Source: Crenarchaeota archaeon SCGC AAA471-B05 | GTDB taxonomy: Archaea; Thermoproteota; Thermoprotei; Gearchaeales; Gearchaeaceae | Reading direction: 5' to 3' | NCBI GenBank assembly: GCA_000380705.1 | Contig: AQYM01000021.1 | Location: 4,026 to 22,293, forward strand | Length of the DNA stretch: 18,268 nt | In this document: piece after piece, positions 1 to 7,516 of the stretch | Layout of the letters: the number at the start of each line of letters is the position of its first letter | How positions within the stretch are numbered: position 1 is the stretch's first letter | The notes under the pieces: model-generated | What the model saw: the letters and a program-made list of their open reading frames with translations, nothing else | What the model was told of the DNA's origin: nothing | Databases searched by the model: none | Translations under genes and position numbers: made by a program

Positions 1-36
1 GCTTTTAGCATTCTAACCAGGCTGAACTACGGCCCC
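1..36 (-). tRNA. tRNA 5' half, truncated by the window edge (identity not determined)
   Basis: Read on the minus strand from base 36 down, the sequence begins GGGGCCG, TA, then a D-arm with stem GTTC/GAAT. The loop AGCCTGGTTA carries the A14, G15, G18-G19 and A21 expected of a tRNA. The acceptor 5' strand, T8 and D-arm are therefore complete. The anticodon and the 3' half lie outside the window, so the amino acid cannot be assigned. Counting on from the D-stem, position 33 is G rather than the near-universal T. This could mean an intron interrupts the anticodon stem or loop early. AT-rich promoter-like DNA follows at about 48-73, including TTTTTATAAATA and ACTTTAAAAT on the minus strand; which one is the TATA box is unclear. 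Confidence 0.75.
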
Positions 37-198
37 TTAAACATAATTTATTTATAAAAAAGGGATTTTAAAGTTTTTGACAAATAAAGTTAAATTTGCT
101 AAAAGAAACCATAATCTGACTTGTTCATGGCTAAGTACTAGGCTTTCAATTTTTTGTAAAAATAAGCAATTTAGATATTTTTATTATCCTTATTTATT

Positions 199-1269
199 AT
201 GTTAATTGTGAAAACTAAAGTAATAAAGGTTGATCCCTTTAATCCTGAAGATAATTTAATTGAAGAAGCTGCTGATTATATAAAAAAAGGTGAAGTTGTA
301 GCATTCCCAACAGAAACTGTATATGGCTTAGGAGCTGATGCTACTAATCCATTTGCCGTTAAAAAAATCTTTATAGCAAAGGGAAGACCTTTGGATAATC
401 CCATAATTGTTCATATTTCAAAGTATGAAGATTTAGAAAAAGTATCCTATGAAATTCCTGAAGTTGTTTATAAATTAGTTAAAAAGTTTTGGCCTGGACC
501 TTTAACAGTAATATTAAAAAGAAAGGAAATTATAGCTGATGAGGTTTCTGCAGGATTACCCACAGTAGCATTAAGAATGCCTTCTCATCCTGTGGCTTTA
601 AAATTAATAGATTTTTCAGAAAGACCCATCGCAGCTCCCAGTGCAAATAAATCTGGAAGACCAAGCCCTACTTGTGCAGAACATGTCTTAAACGATTTAA
701 ATGGAACAATTCCTTTGGTAATTGATGCAGGAAAAACATTGTTTGGAGTTGAATCAACGGTTATAGATTTTACAAAAAATCCTCCTTTACTACTTAGACC
801 TGGTGCTTTACCTGTGGAAGAAATTGCAAAAGAAATTGGTGAAATAGTAGTAAATGAAATTGCAAAAGGGGTTAAAAAGTTTAATGAGAAAGAAATTGTT
901 GTTTCACCTGGATTAAAATACAGACATTATGCACCCCAAAAGCCTTTAATATTAGTCGAAGGAGAAGAAAAGAAAAAGATAATTAAAATTAATGAATTAA
1001 TAGAATTAGAAAGAGGAAAAAATAAAAAAGTTGGATTGTTAATTTCTGAAGAAAATTTAGAATTCTTTAAAGATAAATGCGACGAAATAATAATTCTTGG
1101 GAGTAAAAAAGATTTCTTTAAAATTGCTTATAACCTATTCGAAAATTTAAGAAAAATTGATGAAAGTGATGCTGAAATTTTTATAGTTGAAGGAATTGAA
1201 GAAAAAGGTTTAGGTTTAACAATAATGAATAGATTAAGAAAGGCTTCAAGTGAAAGAATCGTACTATAA
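199..1269 (+). CDS. sua5: L-threonylcarbamoyladenylate synthase, Sua5 type
   Basis: This enzyme makes threonylcarbamoyl-AMP from threonine, bicarbonate and ATP. The KEOPS complex then uses that product to build t6A at position 37 of ANN-decoding tRNAs; the protein is cytosolic. The YrdC-like domain fills residues 1 to about 205. It shows FPTETVYGLGADA (36-47), KGRP (61-64), WPGPLTVILK (98-107), APSANKSGRPSPT (146-158) and GVESTVID (183-190). The linker signature SPGLKYRHYAP (236-246) leads into a C-terminal Sua5 domain, so this is the long two-domain Sua5 form (356 aa), not the short YrdC/TsaC form. The ATG at 199 puts about 30 residues before the PTET motif, as in the family. A TATA-like stretch at 171-185 leaves little or no leader. 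The aldo/keto reductase gene starts two bases after the stop, so the two are probably co-transcribed. Confidence 0.96.
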   Translation: MLIVKTKVIKVDPFNPEDNLIEEAADYIKKGEVVAFPTETVYGLGADATNPFAVKKIFIAKGRPLDNPIIVHISKYEDLEKVSYEIPEVVYKLVKKFWPGPLTVILKRKEIIADEVSAGLPTVALRMPSHPVALKLIDFSERPIAAPSANKSGRPSPTCAEHVLNDLNGTIPLVIDAGKTLFGVESTVIDFTKNPPLLLRPGALPVEEIAKEIGEIVVNEIAKGVKKFNEKEIVVSPGLKYRHYAPQKPLILVEGEEKKKIIKINELIELERGKNKKVGLLISEENLEFFKDKCDEIIILGSKKDFFKIAYNLFENLRKIDESDAEIFIVEGIEEKGLGLTIMNRLRKASSERIVL

Positions 1270-1271
1270 TT

Positions 1272-2207
1272 ATGAGAAGAATTAAGCTGGGTAGAACAGA
1301 TATAAAAGTTTCGGTGATAGGTTTAGGTTGTTGGCAGTTCGGTGATGAAAACTGGGGATGGAATGTTGAAATAGATGAAAGAAAGGCAATAGAAATTATA
1401 AGAAAGGGCTATGAACTAGGAATAAACTTTTTCGATACAGCTGAAATTTATGGAAATGGTGTTTCTGAAATAATATTGGGCAAAGCAGTTAAGGATTTCA
1501 GAGAAGAAATTATAATTGCTACAAAGTTTTCTCCCAGGCATGCAAGATACAAAGACATAATAAAAGCATGTAATAAAAGTTTGGAAAGATTAAATACAAA
1601 ATATATTGATTTATACCAAATGCATTGGCCTAACCATTATGTTCCTTTAAAAGAAACAGCTGAAGCCTTGGATTTTTTATATAAAGAAGGAAAAATAAGA
1701 GTAGTAGGTGTAAGTAATTTTCCTATACCTTTAATTAAAGAGTTAAAGAAGAACCTCAAATATGCTGAACTGGTATCCAATCAACTTCATTATAATTTAA
1801 TTGAAAGAACAATTGAAAAAGAAATAATGCCCTATTGTTTAAGAAATAATATAACTATAATAGCCTTTAGCCCTTTGGAACAAGGTTTATTAACCGGTAA
1901 ATATAATAGCAAAAATATTCCTTCGGATAACATTAGGAGAAATAACGTTTTCTTTAAGAAAGAAAACATTGAGAAAATAGAAGAGCTAATAAGAAATTTG
2001 GAAGAGATTGCTAAAAAATATAATCGAAGTATTGCACAAATAGCATTGAACTGGATAATTAGGCATCCAAACACAATAGCTATACCAGGAGCTAAAAACC
2101 TAGGACAACTAATTGATAACATAAGCTCTTCCGAATTTGATTTAACAGAAGAAGATTTTCTAAAATTAACAGAAGTATCAAGTAAAATTAACATAGAGTA
2201 TTTTTAA
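1272..2207 (+). CDS. Aldo/keto reductase
   Basis: This is an NAD(P)H-dependent oxidoreductase with a TIM-barrel fold that reduces an aldehyde or ketone; the substrate cannot be told from sequence. The full catalytic tetrad is visible: D55 in FFDTAEIYG, Y60, K85 in IATKF and H118 in QMHWP. Other family marks are the N-terminal LGRTDIKVSVIGLG, GVSNF near residue 145, SNQLHYNL near 170, FSPLEQGLLTGKY near 200 and the C-terminal cofactor segment AIPGAKNLGQL. The length of 311 aa is normal. The start lies two bases after the Sua5 stop with no room for a separate promoter, so it is the second gene of that operon. No functional link to t6A synthesis is evident, and co-transcription may be incidental. 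Confidence 0.93.
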   Translation: MRRIKLGRTDIKVSVIGLGCWQFGDENWGWNVEIDERKAIEIIRKGYELGINFFDTAEIYGNGVSEIILGKAVKDFREEIIIATKFSPRHARYKDIIKACNKSLERLNTKYIDLYQMHWPNHYVPLKETAEALDFLYKEGKIRVVGVSNFPIPLIKELKKNLKYAELVSNQLHYNLIERTIEKEIMPYCLRNNITIIAFSPLEQGLLTGKYNSKNIPSDNIRRNNVFFKKENIEKIEELIRNLEEIAKKYNRSIAQIALNWIIRHPNTIAIPGAKNLGQLIDNISSSEFDLTEEDFLKLTEVSSKINIEYF

Positions 2208-2246
2208 GAGAAAAATATAACTGAATTTTTTTATATATTGATATCC

Positions 2247-4121
2247 ATGAAAATCAAATTCATAAGCGGTTGCAGTGCTGGAAAACCTAATCTAATCTTG
2301 CTCAGTGTAAATAATGAAGGAATAATACTCGATTGTGGTTACCAGTATGATATGCCGGATTTCACTAAAATTGACAAAGAAATAAAGCATATCTTTATAA
2401 CTCATGCACATGCTGACCATGTTGGAAGCCTTACGATACTTAAAAGAATATTTCCAGAAGCTAATGTTTACATGAGTGAGCCTACAAAGGAATTGAGTAA
2501 AATTACTATAAGTAATCTAGAAATTAAACAAAAATACAGGATACCTAAAAAGGAAATCGATGAAATAATTGAAACGGTCAATTTAATAAAAGAAGATAAC
2601 ATTATAAAAATAAGCGATAATATTAAAGTTCTACCTATCGCTGCAGGACATATATTAGGTGCATTGGCTTACTTAATAAGAATTGATTCTGAATTAATAC
2701 TATATACAGGAGATATTAGCCTAATGAATTTGCCATTGGCTGGACAATTTTTCTTACCTCAAACAGGCGTAGATTTGATAATTTCAGAAAGCAACTTTAG
2801 CCTGGGAGAAGAGAATTTCTTTAAAAGCATGGAAAAAATAACACAAATAATAGCAAACACGATAAAATTAAAAGGAAAGGTCATAATGCCTATTCCAGCT
2901 ATAGGAAGAGCCCAAGAAATTGCAACATACTTGGCTAGTAAAATTCTATCAAATGAACTGCCCCGTGTTAATATTTTTATTGACGGAAGTGTAAGAGAAG
3001 CATTTAAAGTATATGATAAGTATTATACGGAGCTTAGGGGTTATCTAAAAGATATTTACCTAAATGTTAAATCCGCTGGACTAATAAAGGAAGTAAGCGA
3101 TATGATGAGAAAAGATATAATAAAATCAGAGCAACCTTACATAGTTTTAACAACGCCTGCAAACTTAAGGCATGGTCCTAGTTTAACATACGTACAAGAC
3201 TATATCCTAGACGAAAGAATCGCGATTATTTTCACTGGAAAGGTAGAGGATAAAACAACCGCTAAAAAACTTTTGGTAGCAAGAAGAGGGGAGTTGATAG
3301 ATTTTGAAGGTGTTGCCTTAGGTAAAAGATGTAATGTTTATTTAATAGAAGTAAATGAGCATGGTAATGTTTCGGATTATTTACAATTGATTAAGAAATC
3401 GCTAGTAAAAGGAGTTATACTTACACACGGAAATGATGTTACAAAAGAATTTTTAAATAATATATTCAGTAAAGATTTCCAAAACATTTATTTAGCAATA
3501 CCTAAGGAAATGGATGAAATAAACTTAGAACTAAGTTTAAAGATATGTAAAAAGATGCAACTAATGGAAGAAGAAGTTTTGGATTTTTTAATTGAAAGAA
3601 TGAATAAAGAATTTAAGACTTTATTCGATAGCAAAAAACCTATAAGCGAAGAAGAAGTTTTAAAATGGCTTGAAAATCAAGAAGTTTTACATGAAATTAA
3701 GAATCAAGAAAAAGCTAAATCTATATTTTTTGTAGCCTTTAGATATGCAGTAAAATACTCATATAAGGATAACGCTATAAATTTTGAATACCCAGCTTTA
3801 ATATTAGAAATTATAAGCAATATTATAGAGAAAATTTATGGAAAAACAACAGTGAAAATGCTATTTAACCAGTTGAACGAAACATCAGCTAAATTCTTTA
3901 AGAATTTAATACTTAGAGGAGGAACAATGAAAGCTCAGCTAAATATAGAAATTACTTCTATGGAAAAGCTAAAAGAAACAATAAAAAGCTTCGAAGAAAA
4001 CTTTTCAAAATTCAATATTAAGGCTCCTTCAATAGCAGAAATAAAAAAATTATGCGAAGAAGAAGTTAAAATCAACCAAAGTTTAAAAGCTTCTTATGAA
4101 AGGGTATTTAAAGAAATTTAA
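2247..4121 (+). CDS. Beta-CASP metallo-beta-lactamase-fold nuclease with C-terminal extension
   Basis: This is a probable zinc-dependent ribonuclease of the CPSF73/RNase J superfamily. Numbering from the ATG at 2247, the metal-site motifs are D29 in LDCG, H53-x-H55-x-D57-H58, H135 in GHILG and D156 in TGDIS. The beta-CASP motifs are A = E181 (SESNFS), B = H372 (VNEHGN) and C = H394 (LTHGN). All catalytic residues are kept. There are no N-terminal KH domains, so it is not aCPSF1. It resembles aCPSF2-like proteins for about 425 residues, then carries roughly 200 mostly helical, charged residues I do not recognise. A TTG at 2238 would add three residues, but the ATG gives MKIKFISG, fits the fold start, and lies about 30 bases after AAATATAA at 2214-2221. 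It stands 39 bases after the aldo/keto reductase gene. Confidence 0.88.
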   Translation: MKIKFISGCSAGKPNLILLSVNNEGIILDCGYQYDMPDFTKIDKEIKHIFITHAHADHVGSLTILKRIFPEANVYMSEPTKELSKITISNLEIKQKYRIPKKEIDEIIETVNLIKEDNIIKISDNIKVLPIAAGHILGALAYLIRIDSELILYTGDISLMNLPLAGQFFLPQTGVDLIISESNFSLGEENFFKSMEKITQIIANTIKLKGKVIMPIPAIGRAQEIATYLASKILSNELPRVNIFIDGSVREAFKVYDKYYTELRGYLKDIYLNVKSAGLIKEVSDMMRKDIIKSEQPYIVLTTPANLRHGPSLTYVQDYILDERIAIIFTGKVEDKTTAKKLLVARRGELIDFEGVALGKRCNVYLIEVNEHGNVSDYLQLIKKSLVKGVILTHGNDVTKEFLNNIFSKDFQNIYLAIPKEMDEINLELSLKICKKMQLMEEEVLDFLIERMNKEFKTLFDSKKPISEEEVLKWLENQEVLHEIKNQEKAKSIFFVAFRYAVKYSYKDNAINFEYPALILEIISNIIEKIYGKTTVKMLFNQLNETSAKFFKNLILRGGTMKAQLNIEITSMEKLKETIKSFEENFSKFNIKAPSIAEIKKLCEEEVKINQSLKASYERVFKEI

Positions 4122-4149
4122 TTTTCTTTTTATTATTAAATATTTAGAT

Positions 4150-4253
4150 GCCGGGGTCATCTAGCCTGGCTAGGATGCCGGACTCATAATGCAAAGCCTA
4201 GGGTCAGGCTAGCGTGAAATCCGGTGTCGTGGGTTCAAATCCCACCCCCGGCA
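4150..4253 (+). tRNA. tRNA-Met (CAT), intron-containing, probably elongator
   Basis: The acceptor stem GCCGGGG (4150-4156) pairs fully with CCCCGGC (4246-4252), followed by discriminator A73 and no encoded CCA. The D-arm is ATCT/GGAT with loop AGCCTGGCTA. The T-arm GTGGG/CCCAC encloses TTCAAAT. The anticodon stem CCGGA (4178-4182) pairs with TCCGG (4220-4224) once a 30-base intron is removed, giving the loop CTCATAA with anticodon CAT at 4185-4187. An initiator would normally begin with A-G-C, so elongator Met is preferred. The minor tRNA-Ile with a modified CAT anticodon is the remaining alternative and cannot be excluded by eye. Only 28 bases, rich in T and A, separate the gene from the upstream stop codon, and they must hold its promoter. 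Confidence 0.93.
4189..4218 (+). other. tRNA-Met intron at position 37/38 (bulge-helix-bulge)
   Basis: These 30 bases interrupt the anticodon loop after A37. Because A residues flank both ends, the cut could equally be one base later. The intron core folds as AGCCT/AGGCT around a six-base loop. TCAT of the loop (33-36, including the anticodon) can pair with GTGA near the intron 3' end, leaving AAT and AA(A) as bulges. That is the bulge-helix-bulge recognised by archaeal tRNA splicing endonuclease. Confidence 0.85.
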
Positions 4254-4291
4254 TACATATAGTTGGTAAGATTATGCCAAGTAAAATGGTT

Positions 4292-4305
4292 GTAAGAAAA
4301 AGATT
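4292..4305 (-). terminator. Possible T-rich terminator of the flavoprotein gene
   Basis: Immediately downstream of the minus-strand stop (4306-4308) the RNA-like strand reads AATCTTTTTCTTAC. A T-rich run just after a stop codon matches the oligo-T termination signals common in crenarchaea. The run is short and the call is tentative. Confidence 0.3.
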
Positions 4306-5358
4306 TTAAATATATACGGATGTTAAAGCTTTTTGAATTATAGACGGTTCTGAGATTAACTTTAAACCTTCCCAAATACTAGGTTTTTTGCCTTCAATAA
4401 AAGCTTCTATCAAAGTTAAAGGTTTCAAAGTTTTGACTGTTTTTATTATTTCTTTATCGCTTAGTTTAAGCCAGAAACTTAATATTTTTTTACCAACAAT
4501 AAGTCTTTCGCCATACTTAGTCCAGAAGATTTCCTCATAATTTTCTTTAAAACAATTTTTACCTGCAAAAAGTGCGAAGCGAATACCTTCACCGCTTGAA
4601 GGCATAACCATTCCAGCAGAATCTCCAGCAACAACCACTTTACCTATCCTTAATTGTCTTAAAGGTCCATTAGCAGGAAAAGCTGCTCCTTCAATTTTAC
4701 CTAAAGGTTCAATTTCAAATTTTTTTAAAAATCTTTGCATTCTTTCAAAGTAAAAACTTTTTGAAGCTGAATGACCGCCCACTCCGTAATTAACATATCC
4801 TTTACCATAGGGAAATATCCAAACATATCCTGAACCGAAAAAATCTATATAAAGAGTATCTTCCCTAATTTTATTAGTTTTACCATAACCTCTTAATGCA
4901 GGAGCTAATTTATAATTAGAATAATCCAAACCTTTTCTTCTGGCAAAAGTGGAAATATAACCTGCAGCATCAACTATTAAATCGTATTTTTCTTCTTCTA
5001 TTTTTTCCAACTTTTGATTTAAAAAAACTTTAGCTCCTTCATTGATGGCTTGTTGCATTAAATCCTCAAGGAATAAAGTTTTATTGACTATCCATCCATA
5101 GTAAGGTTTTGTATCTGTTTCGAATAATTCTTCTCCATTATAGTATATTACAGCTCTATCTATGTAATTCAAAGCCCATTTAGATTCTGTTGGCTTTATT
5201 GGTACAAAATCAAAACCTTCAGAAAAGATCGCTTCTCCACAAGGTTTATAAGCTAACTTTTTCCTCATTTCATACAATTCTACCTGATGTCCTTCTTTTG
5301 AAGCCCAATACGCGCAATTCAAACCTGCAGGACCAGCTCCGATTACTAATATTTTCAC
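4306..5358 (-). CDS. FAD-dependent oxidoreductase of the geranylgeranyl reductase family (compact form)
   Basis: Members of this family use FAD to reduce isoprenoid double bonds, including those of archaeal membrane lipids. The sequence shows the dinucleotide-binding GAGPAG (7-12) with E30 closing the Rossmann unit, KPCGEA (38-43) with the family's conserved Cys, and YVWIFP (178-183), typical of geranylgeranyl reductases. The second FAD motif GDSAGMVMPSSGEGI spans 245-259. At 350 aa it is about 100 residues shorter than the main Sulfolobus lipid reductase as I recall it; most of the missing length is C-terminal. It may therefore be a paralogue with another polyprenyl or quinone substrate. The start codon is GTG (5358-5356), and no better in-frame start lies between it and the TATA-like TTTTATATATATAAAA at about 5370-5386. 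It is transcribed alone, divergently from the DUF354 gene. Confidence 0.85.
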   Translation of the reverse strand: MKILVIGAGPAGLNCAYWASKEGHQVELYEMRKKLAYKPCGEAIFSEGFDFVPIKPTESKWALNYIDRAVIYYNGEELFETDTKPYYGWIVNKTLFLEDLMQQAINEGAKVFLNQKLEKIEEEKYDLIVDAAGYISTFARRKGLDYSNYKLAPALRGYGKTNKIREDTLYIDFFGSGYVWIFPYGKGYVNYGVGGHSASKSFYFERMQRFLKKFEIEPLGKIEGAAFPANGPLRQLRIGKVVVAGDSAGMVMPSSGEGIRFALFAGKNCFKENYEEIFWTKYGERLIVGKKILSFWLKLSDKEIIKTVKTLKPLTLIEAFIEGKKPSIWEGLKLISEPSIIQKALTSVYI

Positions 5359-5481
5359 AATTCTATTATTTTTTATATATATAAAAAAAATTGCGGTAAT
5401 TACATTGAACTAAAGTCTCATACTTTAAAAAAGAAAAAACAAAAATTTCAGGTTTATAAAATCTATTCGTTATTTTCAAAA

Positions 5482-5491
5482 GTATTTATTA
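5482..5491 (+). promoter_or_regulatory. TATA box for the DUF354/UPF0282 operon
   Basis: The box GTATTTATTA is centred 26 bases before the ATG at 5512. That is the spacing expected for a transcript starting at or next to the A of the start codon, so the message is probably leaderless. Confidence 0.6.
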
Positions 5492-5511
5492 ATCGAAGCT
5501 ATTTATTCATA

Positions 5512-6480
5512 ATGAAATTTTGGATAGATATACTTACAGCAAAACAAGCAAGATTTTTTAAATACTTTTCTGAAAAATACCAATCTTTAATAACTACAAG
5601 AGAATATTCTGAAAGTTTAACTGCTTTAAATAATCTTAAAATGAAGTATGAGATGATAGGGAAGCATGGTAAAAATGTAACTGAAAAACTTATTTTCAGC
5701 GTTGAAAGAAGCTACGAACTTTTAAAGTGGTTTTTAAAAAATAATCCTAAAGCTTTAATACACCATGGAAGTGTAGAAGCTTCAAGAATAAGTTTCCAAG
5801 CAGGAATACCTATATTCGATTTTAATGATTCACCTGAATCAATTTTTGCAACAAGACTTACTGCACCTCTTGCAACTGTAATGATAGTACCTAAAGGATG
5901 TGGAGAAGAGTTCAAAAAATTTGGTGCACAAAAAATAATTGAATATGATGGATTAACTCCTATAACATGGTTAAAAAGACATGAATATAATTATGAAAAT
6001 ATCAAAAATTTAATTGACGAGAATAAAATAACAGTCGTAATAAGGGAGCCTGCATATTTGGCTTCGCATATAGAAAGGGATAAAGATACGTTCAATACTT
6101 TAGTTAAAGAATTGAAAAAATTTGGAAAAGAAATAAATTTAATAATACTAGAAAGATATGTTGGGAAATTTGTAGATTTACCTACACTATTAACAAAAAC
6201 GGATATAGTTATTGCAACAGGATCTATAATAGGAGAAGCTTTGGTAAGCGGAGTACCTTTAATAATAGATTATTTACCTATAGTGCAAAAAATGTATGAA
6301 AGATTTGTTAAAGAAAATATGATAGTTCATGCTGTAACGTATGAAGAAATAATAAAACATGTTAAAGAATTTATCAGGAATCCTTTAAAAAGAAGGGAGC
6401 CATTATATAACAAAATGGAAGATCCTTTAGAAATATTTGATAAAATAATTAAAGAAAACTTTTCTTATTTATTGGGATAA
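5512..6480 (+). CDS. DUF354 family protein (glycosyltransferase-like, GT-B type)
   Basis: The N-terminus MKFWIDILTAKQARFF matches the characteristic opening of DUF354 proteins, an archaeal and bacterial family thought to share the GT-B fold with UDP-GlcNAc 2-epimerases and related glycosyltransferases. The N-terminal half carries HHGSVEASR near residue 84 and GIPIFDFNDSPES near 98-110. The C-terminal half has ILERYVGKFVDLPTLL and ATGSIIGEALVSGVPLI, resembling the donor-binding half of GT-B enzymes. The length of 322 aa is near the family norm. No substrate is known. The start is supported by a TATA box 26 bases upstream. Its TAA stop shares one base with the next ATG (TAATG at 6478-6482), so translation of the UPF0282 partner is probably coupled to it. 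A role in glycan or lipid-linked sugar metabolism is an inference only. Confidence 0.85.
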   Translation: MKFWIDILTAKQARFFKYFSEKYQSLITTREYSESLTALNNLKMKYEMIGKHGKNVTEKLIFSVERSYELLKWFLKNNPKALIHHGSVEASRISFQAGIPIFDFNDSPESIFATRLTAPLATVMIVPKGCGEEFKKFGAQKIIEYDGLTPITWLKRHEYNYENIKNLIDENKITVVIREPAYLASHIERDKDTFNTLVKELKKFGKEINLIILERYVGKFVDLPTLLTKTDIVIATGSIIGEALVSGVPLIIDYLPIVQKMYERFVKENMIVHAVTYEEIIKHVKEFIRNPLKRREPLYNKMEDPLEIFDKIIKENFSYLLG

Positions 6481-7442
6481 TGGAAGTAAATATAATTTCT
6501 TCAGAAACCTTGGGAACAAGATCTTTAGCTACTTTAGTTAAATGTGAAGATATAAATATTTTAATCGATCCTGGCGTAGCACTAGGTCCTAGATTTGGAT
6601 TAATGCCCCATGAACTGGAATATAGAGAACTATATAATGCGAGAAAAAAGATAGAAGAGATATCAAAATTTATTGACCTAGTTTGTATTACCCATTACCA
6701 TTATGATCATTATACCCCTTTCTGGGAAAAAATAGATAATTTATGGACTTTCGCAAGCTCCGAAAGTGCAACAAAAATTTATTCTAATAAAGTAGTTTAT
6801 TTGAAGGATTTTTATAATAATATAAATTATAGCCAAAGAGAAAGGGCAAAGGAATTCATACCCAAATTAAAAAGAGTTGCAAGAGAAGTAAAAATAGCAG
6901 ATGAAAAAGAAGTAATAATTGGAAATGTTAAGCTAAAATTTTCCAAAGCCGTTCCACATGGAGAAGAAAATACACCGCTTGGATATGTAATAATGGTAAT
7001 AGTGGAAGAGAAAGGAGAGAAATTTATTTTTGGTTCTGATATCGAAGGTCCGATGAGTAATCATACCTATGAAATAATAGTTAAAGAAAAACCTGATGTG
7101 TTGCTGTTAAGTGGACCACCTTTATATTTGGTAGGAAGTAAAGTTAGTATGGAAAATTTCAAAAAAGGAATAGAAAATTTGAAAATGATTTGTAAAAAAG
7201 TTCCAAATCTAATAGTAGATCACCATTTATTAAGAAGTACTGAATCACTATCTTACATAAACGAACTAAAGAATATAGCTGAGAATTATAAAAATAAGGT
7301 TATGTTGGTAGCGGAAAAAGAGGGAAAGGAAATAAACATGCTTGAAGCAAAAAGAAAGGAGCTTTATGAACGCATACCTATAAGTAACAAATTTAAGAAT
7401 TGGATAAAAGTTAGAGAGGGTTCGCCTATAAATTTTGATTAA
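6480..7442 (+). CDS. UPF0282 family metallo-beta-lactamase-fold protein
   Basis: This is a probable metal-dependent hydrolase of unknown substrate. The metal-site signature THYHYDH (71-77) gives H72, H74, D76 and H77. Further likely ligands are H160 in VPHGEENTPLGY, D187 in FGSDIEGP and H248/H249 in VDHHLLR. The N-terminal SSETLGTRSLATLVKC and the insert PRFGLMPHELEY are typical of the archaeal UPF0282 family, and 320 aa is about the usual length. It lacks a beta-CASP domain, so it should not be grouped with the nuclease at 2247-4121. The start ATG overlaps the stop of the DUF354 gene by one base, which indicates co-expression and argues for a shared pathway. The family function is not established to my knowledge. 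Confidence 0.88.
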   Translation: MEVNIISSETLGTRSLATLVKCEDINILIDPGVALGPRFGLMPHELEYRELYNARKKIEEISKFIDLVCITHYHYDHYTPFWEKIDNLWTFASSESATKIYSNKVVYLKDFYNNINYSQRERAKEFIPKLKRVAREVKIADEKEVIIGNVKLKFSKAVPHGEENTPLGYVIMVIVEEKGEKFIFGSDIEGPMSNHTYEIIVKEKPDVLLLSGPPLYLVGSKVSMENFKKGIENLKMICKKVPNLIVDHHLLRSTESLSYINELKNIAENYKNKVMLVAEKEGKEINMLEAKRKELYERIPISNKFKNWIKVREGSPINFD

Positions 7443-7480
7443 GATAATTTGTAAAAATTTTAAAAACTTAAGGGTTAAGG

Positions 7481-7490
7481 ATTTATATAT
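7481..7490 (+). promoter_or_regulatory. TATA box for the Toprim gene
   Basis: ATTTATATAT is centred about 26 bases before an ATG at 7512 and about 31 before the real start at 7517. The transcript probably begins within bases 7510-7517. Confidence 0.6.
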
Positions 7491-7516
7491 CAATTTAATT
7501 CTACTAAAATAATGTT

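Noticed and set aside
37..198. A C/D-box guide RNA in the spacer before sua5
   Set aside because: A CTGA occurs near 115, but no matching C box (RTGATGA) lies at a suitable distance on either strand.
2247..4121. Assignment as aCPSF1 (the archaeal transcription-termination nuclease) because of similar total length
   Set aside because: The metallo-beta-lactamase motifs begin at the very N-terminus, so the KH domains that define aCPSF1 are absent. The extra length is C-terminal.
4150..4253. tRNA-Met as an integration site with a nearby element
   Set aside because: I saw no repeat of the tRNA 3' end elsewhere in the window and no integrase gene; the flanking genes are ordinary chromosomal ones.
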